DNA of 64,000 nucleotides, taken from assembly GCA_009778915.1 (NCBI GenBank), contig WRFH01000001.1:62001-126000 (forward strand), written 5' to 3'. The notes under the pieces are model-generated. The model made no database searches. It saw only the letters and a list, made by a program, of their open reading frames with translations, and had not been told where the DNA came from. Both the position numbers and the translations under genes were made by a program. This document shows positions 58,375 to 64,000 of this stretch, one piece after another; positions within the stretch are counted from its first letter, which is position 1; every line of letters begins with the position of its first letter. The stretch is from Elusimicrobiota bacterium. Lineage in GTDB: Bacteria; Elusimicrobiota; Elusimicrobia; Elusimicrobiales; Elusimicrobiaceae.

Positions 58375-60408
58375 ATGAGATATTGGGTTTACATAGACGA
58401 CAAAGTGACGGGACCGTTTGAAGAAAATAAAATTTCCGCGCTTGAGGGTTTTACGCCGGATACTCTTATATGTTCAGAAATTATTGAAGAAGGCGCCGCG
58501 CAGGAATGGGTGCCCGCCAGTTCGGTGATGCATATACCGGACATTTTGACGGACAATGTTTCCGAAAGACATTTGGACACCGGCATTTCGACTAATACCT
58601 ACGTCGCGGCCAAAGAAGTGGATATTAAAGAGATAGAAAAACCAAAGCACGCCGCCGAAGTTAAGGCGGAGTCAGCGGCACCCGCCAGCCGCGAAGATGT
58701 GCTGTATGATAAAATTTTGCAGTTGTCCAAAGAAATAGAAAACCTGCGCGCGGAAGTCAAAAAACTGGCGGAAAAATCCGCCGCGCAGCCCGCGCCTATT
58801 GAGGACCCTCTTGATAAAATATTGACTGAAGCGGGCGTCGCGTCTGCCGGCAAAATCCTTACGCATGAAGAAATTGAAGAGCAAGAAGCCATAAAAACCG
58901 AAGTCAAAAGCATAGCCGAAGATAATACTCCGCCGCAGATGGACGTTATTCCCGTCGACGGCCAGCCCGCGCCGCAGCAGGCCGCCGTTCCGCAGCCCGT
59001 CCCGCAGCCGGAGCCGGAGCAGGCGCCGCCGCTGAAGAAACCTGAAATAGAAGAAATTTTTAGAGAGGAAAAAATCGTTGATTCTTTTCCCGCGTCTTCA
59101 GTTCTGCCCGAATTAAACGAGACTTTAAACGCCAAACCAGAAGAAAAATTAGACGTCACGCCGTCCCAGAGCATAGACAACGCGCTGGACAGTCTGTTTG
59201 AACCGGTTAAACTGCAGCCTTTAGTTCTTGAAGAGATTAACAACGGCAAAGACAATCCATCTTTAACGCAGACGCTTACCGGGCCGATGAACGCCTCGAC
59301 GGAAGAAGAGTCCGCGATAGTGTCTTCCGCGCTGGATTCTCTTTACAGAACGCCGCAGGCTGCGCCGGAACCCGTCAAAGAAGATAAAATTGATTTTGAG
59401 GACCTTATTAAAAAGAGCGAGCCTGAACCTGCTCCGGCCCCGAAACCCGCCTCTGCTCCTAACGTGGCCGCCGCTCCGGCTCCGGCACCGGCGCCGTCTC
59501 TGTCTATTAAAGAAGATACAAAACCTAAGCCGGAACCTGCCAAAGAAGCCCCCGTGGTTACGCAGCTGGGCAACACTATGTCCGAGATACAGCTGGGCAA
59601 TGAAAAGACTTCTTTGATTTCTGACTTTATACCTCCGTCCGGCATGGAAGAGCAGAATAAGAAAAAAGAAGACTCCGGCGTGCAGGAAATAGTTGCTAAT
59701 TTCGCGGACACAAGCATCAGCGCCGGGGACCCGACGCTGCACCAGGCGCCTGTCATAAAACGCGTTAAACCGGCGGATATTAAAACAAACCCGCTTATTT
59801 CCGCGTCAAAAGCCGCGGCCGCCGCGCCGGATACCACGGAAAAAATAAATTTTATGGACCAGCTTGGCACAGAGGAAGAAACCACCATTGCGCCTAAAAC
59901 CGGCATGATGAAAAAAGTTATGATTGCCGTAATGGCGGTTATCCTGCTGGTGATAATAGCTTTAGGCCTTATGTTTACCGTAAAAAGTTTTGACGTGTTC
60001 GGTTTATTTACGCCTAAGCAGCCGGCGGAAACCGCAGACGCCGGTCCGCTGCCTCCCCGGCCGCAGCCGTCTAACCCTTCCGCGCCGGCGGCGCCTTCTA
60101 TGCCGCAGCCCGCGGCCCCGGCCCCGTTGTCAGGCAATGACAGCCAGATTCTTATTGACGCGCAAAATTATGTTCTGCCAAATGGGATGACGCTTATAGG
60201 CGCCGTAGCCGCCAAGAATCCTATGCAGGCAAGCGGGGTGGACTGGTCTATTAAACAGTACGACGCGGCAAATTATATAGTAAGCGCGAAAGTCCCGCCG
60301 GTAAATGATACAAGCCTTATGACGATTTACCGCTTTAATTATATGCCCTCTACAAGGGAACTGAAACCGCTTACGTCGGACTCAAAAAATCTGCTGGGCA
60401 TGCAGTAA
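58375..60408 (+). CDS. GYF-domain-like envelope protein with long acidic linker
   Basis: 677 residues from the second ATG (AAAGGG about 9 nt before). N terminus RYWVYIDDKVTGPFEENKISAL resembles GYF_2-type domains (WxVxxxGxxxGPF). A long Pro/Ala/Glu-rich disordered linker with a coiled-coil stretch (YDKILQLSKEIENLRAEVKKL) follows. One membrane helix near 517-538 (MIAVMAVILLVIIALGLMF) and a Ser/Pro linker, then a C-terminal folded domain (DAQNYVLPNGMTLIGAV...). Topology suggests cytosolic N-domain and periplasmic C-domain. Possibly envelope or pilus regulator; unproven. Confidence 0.65.
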   Translation: MRYWVYIDDKVTGPFEENKISALEGFTPDTLICSEIIEEGAAQEWVPASSVMHIPDILTDNVSERHLDTGISTNTYVAAKEVDIKEIEKPKHAAEVKAESAAPASREDVLYDKILQLSKEIENLRAEVKKLAEKSAAQPAPIEDPLDKILTEAGVASAGKILTHEEIEEQEAIKTEVKSIAEDNTPPQMDVIPVDGQPAPQQAAVPQPVPQPEPEQAPPLKKPEIEEIFREEKIVDSFPASSVLPELNETLNAKPEEKLDVTPSQSIDNALDSLFEPVKLQPLVLEEINNGKDNPSLTQTLTGPMNASTEEESAIVSSALDSLYRTPQAAPEPVKEDKIDFEDLIKKSEPEPAPAPKPASAPNVAAAPAPAPAPSLSIKEDTKPKPEPAKEAPVVTQLGNTMSEIQLGNEKTSLISDFIPPSGMEEQNKKKEDSGVQEIVANFADTSISAGDPTLHQAPVIKRVKPADIKTNPLISASKAAAAAPDTTEKINFMDQLGTEEETTIAPKTGMMKKVMIAVMAVILLVIIALGLMFTVKSFDVFGLFTPKQPAETADAGPLPPRPQPSNPSAPAAPSMPQPAAPAPLSGNDSQILIDAQNYVLPNGMTLIGAVAAKNPMQASGVDWSIKQYDAANYIVSAKVPPVNDTSLMTIYRFNYMPSTRELKPLTSDSKNLLGMQ

Positions 60409-60418
60409 AAGTTTTTGT

Positions 60419-60457
60419 GCAAAAGCCCGCCGCGTTTATACGGCGGGCTTTTTTTGT
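60419..60457 (+). terminator. terminator after GYF-like gene
   Basis: Stem AAAAGCCCGCCG / CGGCGGGCTTTT, T-run. Confidence 0.85.
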
Positions 60458-60466
60458 ATATTTTTA

Positions 60467-60472
60467 TATAAT
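60467..60472 (+). promoter_or_regulatory. -10 hexamer 6 nt before lipoprotein start
   Basis: TATAAT then AGATAT then ATG at 60479. Confidence 0.55.
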
Positions 60473-60478
60473 AGATAT

Positions 60479-60925
60479 ATGAAAATCCTGCGCGGATATA
60501 TTTTGTTGTTTGCCTGTGCCGTTATGCTTGGCGGCTGCGGCTTGGATATCGGCCAGATATATATACAGATAAAGAAGGCCGGCGGCTGGCAGCAGGTCGC
60601 GGAAGACATACAGGAAGCCCGGCAGACGCGGTATAGTACCGAGGTGCTGAACTCCGCTAACTCTGTCGTGACGCAGCCCTCTTCCAGCCAGAACGCGCTT
60701 GGCCAGCTGGATGACTCACAGAAAACGCGGGTTGATATAATAAGAAATATCTACGGCGACGCCGCCGCAGGCGAGGCCGCGGCCGAATATGCCGCAGAGA
60801 ACGCCGAATTTAAAGCGGCCGCGGTAAGCGCTAAAAACGATAAAGATTTTTATACGAAACAGCAGCAAATAATCAGTAAACATAACGCGAATGTAAATGC
60901 AATCACTTTGAAATACCGCAAGTAG
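60479..60925 (+). CDS. hypothetical lipoprotein
   Basis: 148 residues. Lipobox LGGC near residue 20, followed by a helical, Gln/Ala-rich body (GGWQQVAEDIQEARQTRY, AEYAAENAEFKAAA). Its C terminus (KQQQIISKHNANVNAITLKYR) resembles the end of the next lipoprotein (LKTVVNKYRAQIKQLK), suggesting the pair share ancestry. TATAAT 6 nt before ATG. Unknown function. Confidence 0.7.
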   Translation: MKILRGYILLFACAVMLGGCGLDIGQIYIQIKKAGGWQQVAEDIQEARQTRYSTEVLNSANSVVTQPSSSQNALGQLDDSQKTRVDIIRNIYGDAAAGEAAAEYAAENAEFKAAAVSAKNDKDFYTKQQQIISKHNANVNAITLKYRK

Positions 60926-60936
60926 GAGATAATGAA

Positions 60937-61269
60937 ATGAAAAAAATATTAGTTTTAGCAGCGGCCGCTTTTGTTGTTGCTGCTTGCGCGGCAAGCGGCA
61001 CGAATATTGAGATGTTAAGCAAAAGCACCGTCGGCGGAATGACCACGAATGACGTCGCCGCCTATTACAGAGACAGCAACCAGAAACTGCTTGACCAGCT
61101 GGTTTTTGACAACGGCTCCCAGAATTATGATAATTATGTAAACGTCTTTAACAATATGGACGGGGATTTGACCGCGATGTCTACCGTCAAAACGTCCAAA
61201 GACGATTATTACCAGAAACTTAAAACCGTAGTAAACAAATACCGCGCGCAAATCAAGCAGCTAAAATAA
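60937..61269 (+). CDS. hypothetical small lipoprotein
   Basis: 110 residues. Lipobox VAAC; YYRDSNQKLLDQLVFDNGSQNYDNYVNVFNN is a conserved-looking polar helical segment. Ribosome site AGGAGA. Follows the first lipoprotein by 11 nt and is closed by a bidirectional terminator. Confidence 0.7.
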   Translation: MKKILVLAAAAFVVAACAASGTNIEMLSKSTVGGMTTNDVAAYYRDSNQKLLDQLVFDNGSQNYDNYVNVFNNMDGDLTAMSTVKTSKDDYYQKLKTVVNKYRAQIKQLK

Positions 61270-61276
61270 ATATTTG

Positions 61277-61314
61277 CAAAAAAACAACCCCGCCGCCGGC
61301 GGGGTTGTTTTTTA
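61277..61314. terminator. bidirectional terminator between lipoprotein and metK
   Basis: Stem AAAACAACCCCGCCG / CGGCGGGGTTGTTTT. Confidence 0.85.
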
Positions 61315-62475
61315 TTTAAACAAAACTTTTTTGAGCTCGTCCTTTTTATCGGTTTGTTCCCACGGGAACTCTTTGCGGCCGAAGTGCCCGTACGCGGCGG
61401 TCTGTTTATATATGGGGCGTCTGAGACGGAAATACTCAATAATCCCGCGCGGCGTAAGCGGGAAAATTTTAAGCGCGGCCGCCGTAATTTTCTCGTCGCT
61501 GACGGCTCCCGTGCAGTGAGTATCGACGTAAAAACCTACCGGGTCCGCCTTCCCGATGGCGTAAGCTATTTGCACCGTGCACTCTTTTGCTATTTTTGAA
61601 GCCACGATATTTTTAGCGATATAGCGGGCCATATACGAGGCGCTGCGGTCAACTTTAGTCGGGTCCTTTCCGGAAAACGCGCCGCCGCCGTGCTCGGCCC
61701 TGCCGCCGTAAGTGTCCACTATAATTTTGCGGCCCGTCATGCCGGTATCCGACTGCGGGCCCCCGGTTACGAATTTTCCCGTCGGGTTAACTAAAATTTT
61801 TGTATTTTTGTCCGTCCATTTTTTTGTCAGCGGCGTGACAATAACGTCAATAATTTTTTTCTTCGCCGCGTCCGTCATAAATTTGCCGGTTTTATCAAGC
61901 ACGTCTTCAGTATGCTGGACGGAAACTACGACGGTATCTATCCGTTTTGGTTTGCCGTCTACGTATTCAAAAGTAATCTGGCTTTTGCAGTCCGGCCCGA
62001 TGAACGGAATTTTTTTGGTTCTCCGCGCGTCCGCCAGCGCGGCGACTATTTTATTGGCAAGCACTAAAGTAATCGGCAGAAATTCAGGTGTTTCGTCCAC
62101 GGCGTAGCCGACCATTAAACCCTGGTCTCCGGCGCCGCCGATATCAACGCCTTGGCTGATATCCGGCGACTGGCGGCCTATAACGTTTAAAATAGCGCAG
62201 GTGTCCGCGTTAAAACCGTATTTCGGGTCCGTATAACCTATGCGCTTAATTTCTTCGCGCGCGATAGCATCAATATCCACCCACGTATTCGTGGTAATTT
62301 CGCCGCCTATGACGACGAGGCCGCGCGTCACATATGTCTCGCACGCCACGCGCGCCGCTTTATCTTTGGCTAAAATGGCGTCTAAAACGGCGTCGGAAAC
62401 CGCGTCGCACATTTTGTCCGGGTGGCCTTCGCCCACGGATTCGGACGTGAATAAGCACTTGCCTTTTTGTATCAT
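61312..62475 (-). CDS. metK: S-adenosylmethionine synthetase
   Basis: 387 residues. GHPDKMCDAVSDAVLDAIL, GAGDQGLMVGYA and GGGAFSGKDPTKVDRSA are the ATP/Met/Mg sites. Makes SAM for the radical SAM enzymes and methyltransferases of this window. Its start is 18 nt from the divergent xth start, sharing a palindromic -10. Minus-strand TATAAT lies 6 nt before ATG. Confidence 0.97.
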   Translation of the reverse strand: MIQKGKCLFTSESVGEGHPDKMCDAVSDAVLDAILAKDKAARVACETYVTRGLVVIGGEITTNTWVDIDAIAREEIKRIGYTDPKYGFNADTCAILNVIGRQSPDISQGVDIGGAGDQGLMVGYAVDETPEFLPITLVLANKIVAALADARRTKKIPFIGPDCKSQITFEYVDGKPKRIDTVVVSVQHTEDVLDKTGKFMTDAAKKKIIDVIVTPLTKKWTDKNTKILVNPTGKFVTGGPQSDTGMTGRKIIVDTYGGRAEHGGGAFSGKDPTKVDRSASYMARYIAKNIVASKIAKECTVQIAYAIGKADPVGFYVDTHCTGAVSDEKITAAALKIFPLTPRGIIEYFRLRRPIYKQTAAYGHFGRKEFPWEQTDKKDELKKVLFK

Positions 62476-62493
62476 ATAGTTATTATAACATTT
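62476..62493. promoter_or_regulatory. 18-bp divergent promoter of metK and xth
   Basis: The whole intergenic space contains GTTATTATAAC, a palindrome. Minus strand gives TATAAT + 6 nt to metK ATG; plus strand gives TATTAT + 7 nt to xth ATG. No room for -35 elements outside the coding regions. Confidence 0.55.
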
Positions 62494-63261
62494 ATGACAA
62501 AACGCTTTATATCTTGGAACGTAAACGGCCTGCGCGCGATAGAAAAAAAAGGGTTTTCCGCGTGGTTTAAAAAAGAAAGCCCGGACATTCTGGCTTTGCA
62601 GGAAACAAAATCCGCGCCGGAGCAGCTGAGCGCCGCCCTGCGCGAGCCGCCGGGATATTTTGCTTATTTCAGCGTCGCTGGGAAAAAAGGTTACAGCGGC
62701 ACGGCGGTATACACAAAAGAAAAACCGTTAAGCGTCAGCGAATCTATCGGCGACAAAAATTTAGACGGTGAGGGCAGAACCCTGGTCTTAGAATTTGAAA
62801 CTTTTTATTTCTTAAATATTTATTATCCCAACGGCGGACAGGGGCCGCACAGGATAGATTATAAACTGCGTTTTTACGCGCAGTTTTTAAAACTGGCCAA
62901 AGAACTGATGAAGAAAAAAACCGTGGTAATCTGCGGCGACGTCAACACCGCGCATAAGGAAATTGATTTGGCGAGGCCGAAAGAAAACGAGAAAAACACC
63001 GGCTTTCTGCCGGAAGAGCGCGCGTGGCTGGACAAATTTTTTACCAACGGGCTGACGGACACTTTCCGCCTGTTTAACGCGGACGGCGGCAATTATACCT
63101 GGTGGGATTACAAAACAAAAGCGCGGGAAAGGAACGTCGGCTGGAGAATAGATTATTTTTTCGTGGATACCGCGTCCGAGAAAAAAGTAAAAAAATCTTA
63201 TATCATGCCGGACGTGCAGGGTTCGGACCATTGTCCGATAGCGTTAGAGATTAATTTATGA
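62494..63261 (+). CDS. xth: exodeoxyribonuclease III / AP endonuclease
   Basis: 255 residues from ATG at 62494 (a longer frame begins inside metK). FISWNVNGLRAIEKKGF, DILALQETK (metal Glu), GDVNTAHKEIDLA, RNVGWRIDYFFV, GSDHCPI (catalytic Asp/His) are intact. Processes abasic sites in base-excision repair, together with tag. Overlaps the next gene by 4 nt. Confidence 0.96.
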   Translation: MTKRFISWNVNGLRAIEKKGFSAWFKKESPDILALQETKSAPEQLSAALREPPGYFAYFSVAGKKGYSGTAVYTKEKPLSVSESIGDKNLDGEGRTLVLEFETFYFLNIYYPNGGQGPHRIDYKLRFYAQFLKLAKELMKKKTVVICGDVNTAHKEIDLARPKENEKNTGFLPEERAWLDKFFTNGLTDTFRLFNADGGNYTWWDYKTKARERNVGWRIDYFFVDTASEKKVKKSYIMPDVQGSDHCPIALEINL

Positions 63262-64000
63262 CGATATCAGTAATAATGATAACCAAAAACGAAGAGCGCA
63301 ATATCGCCGCGGCGCTGGACAGCGTCAAAGGTTTTGCCGACGAGATTGTCATAGTTGACGGCTATTCGACGGATAAAACGGTTGAAATCGCCCGCGGTTA
63401 CGGCGCGAAAATAACGGAGAAAACTTTTGTCTCTTTTAAAGACCAAAAAGGAGCCGCTCTTGCCGCCGCGACTAAAGACTGGGTGCTAAATTTAGACGCC
63501 GACGAAACATTGGGAGACGCGCTTAAAGCGGAAATTTTGGAAACAATAAAAGATACAAAATACAACGGTTTTTATCTGCCGTCTTCAAATATTTTTTTAG
63601 GCCGGCGCATGAAATGGGGTTCGCTTAGGGGGGATTATAAACTGCGTCTTGCGCGGCGCGCTGCCGCTTCTTATGAGGGAGGCAAAGTGCATGAGGTGCT
63701 GAGCGTCCCCGGCGTTACGCCGAAACTCAAAAACCCGCTCAGCCATACTCCTTACCGCGACATACGCCATTATTTTGAAAAGTTTAATTCTTACACTTCT
63801 CTAGGCGCGGAAAGCATGCATGAAAAAGGCAAAAAATTTAATCCTCTTCAAATGCTGCGCCCGTTTTGGGAATTTTTCAGATTATATATAATACGCCTGG
63901 GTTTTTTAGACGGATACCAGGGTTTTTTGTGGGCGTCGTTTTCCAGTTTTTACCCTTTTGTAAAGTACGCCAAACTTTGGGAGCTTAACAGAAAACGCTA
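63258..64000 (+). CDS. GT2-family glycosyltransferase (WaaE/KdtX-like)
   Basis: 247 codons visible; the last two bases TA suggest the stop is cut at the window edge, so the gene is essentially complete. MTISVIMITKNEERNIAAAL, EIVIVDGYSTDKTVEIA, WVLNLDADETL (DxD-type metal motif) and a C-terminal amphipathic region (FEFFRLYIIRLGFLDG) match LPS core glycosyltransferases of the WaaE type. Starts as ATGA overlapping the xth stop. Confidence 0.88.
   Translation, partial: MTISVIMITKNEERNIAAALDSVKGFADEIVIVDGYSTDKTVEIARGYGAKITEKTFVSFKDQKGAALAAATKDWVLNLDADETLGDALKAEILETIKDTKYNGFYLPSSNIFLGRRMKWGSLRGDYKLRLARRAAASYEGGKVHEVLSVPGVTPKLKNPLSHTPYRDIRHYFEKFNSYTSLGAESMHEKGKKFNPLQMLRPFWEFFRLYIIRLGFLDGYQGFLWASFSSFYPFVKYAKLWELNRKR

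Noticed and set aside
60419-60457. Riboswitch or regulatory RNA before the lipoprotein pair
   Set aside because: The structure is a plain terminator of the preceding gene; the lipoprotein transcript seems leaderless.
61200-62480. SAM riboswitch in front of metK
   Set aside because: Only 18 bp separate metK and xth starts, so no leader RNA can exist.

Overview
The window reads as chromosome of a Gram-negative, host-associated bacterium, most likely an Elusimicrobiota (Elusimicrobium-like) genome. Supporting signs are class III signal-peptide pilin genes (N-terminal FTLIE motif) scattered as singletons and tandem pairs, outer-membrane (Omp85-type) and lipoprotein genes, AT-leaning DNA with alanine/lysine-rich proteins, and several conserved protein families with no recognisable relatives. 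The assignment is inferred from gene style, not from a marker-gene search. There is no CRISPR array, rRNA operon, prophage or classical IS transposase.

Layout. 1-3.4 kb: truncated PD-(D/E)XK nuclease-type defence gene behind a Sel1-repeat lipoprotein and a membrane protein, a divergent TPR protein and a GIY-YIG protein. 3.4-6.3 kb: DHA2-type drug exporter, metallo-beta-lactamase-fold protein and DUF3795 protein behind a long leader with two terminator-like hairpins, possibly acquired. 7.2-14.5 kb: a tight minus-strand operon, dnaJ - DUF2157 - DUF4401 - GDYXXLXY - rsmE - mtaB - sdaA - nitroreductase. 14.7-18.7 kb: pilin plus sugar aminotransferase, MgtC, and a radical SAM/SPASM enzyme preceded by two tiny membrane-anchored peptides sharing a repeated YG motif (candidate peptide-modification system). 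18.7-24.8 kb: antiporter, pgeF-murI, channel-like protein, glycosyltransferase, rdgB. 24.8-27.2 kb: a 32-residue peptide gene, ImmA/IrrE-XRE switch with a perfect operator, trmL, and a DUF559 nuclease inside its own repeat ends. 27.2-37.7 kb: glucan phosphorylase, twin pilins, tag, tRNA-Val, an Omp85-like barrel, small secreted proteins, purB-purA. 37.7-39.5 kb: rpsF-ssb-rpsR-rplI with a structured leader. 40-43.8 kb: three tandem copies of an unknown two-gene membrane cassette. 43.9-54.4 kb: glycine cleavage system (gcvT-H-PA-PB) running into a fused PTS protein and the GlcNAc import and catabolism genes (nagE, nagB, nagA). 54.4-64 kb: tRNA-Phe, tRNA-Gly, a membrane CBM48 protein, fchA and an unknown partner, a GYF-like envelope protein, two lipoproteins, metK, xth and a glycosyltransferase cut by the window end.

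The metabolic picture is glycine and serine breakdown feeding one-carbon units (gcv, fchA, sdaA, metK), amino-sugar uptake through PTS (likely mucin or peptidoglycan GlcNAc), and glycogen turnover. Intergenic space is heavily occupied by three families of miniature inverted-repeat elements. Families A and B share end architecture with the DUF559 gene unit; family C elements have long, near-perfect stems whose sequence differs between copies. Many genes have a -10 hexamer only 6-9 nt before the start codon, which suggests common leaderless transcription.
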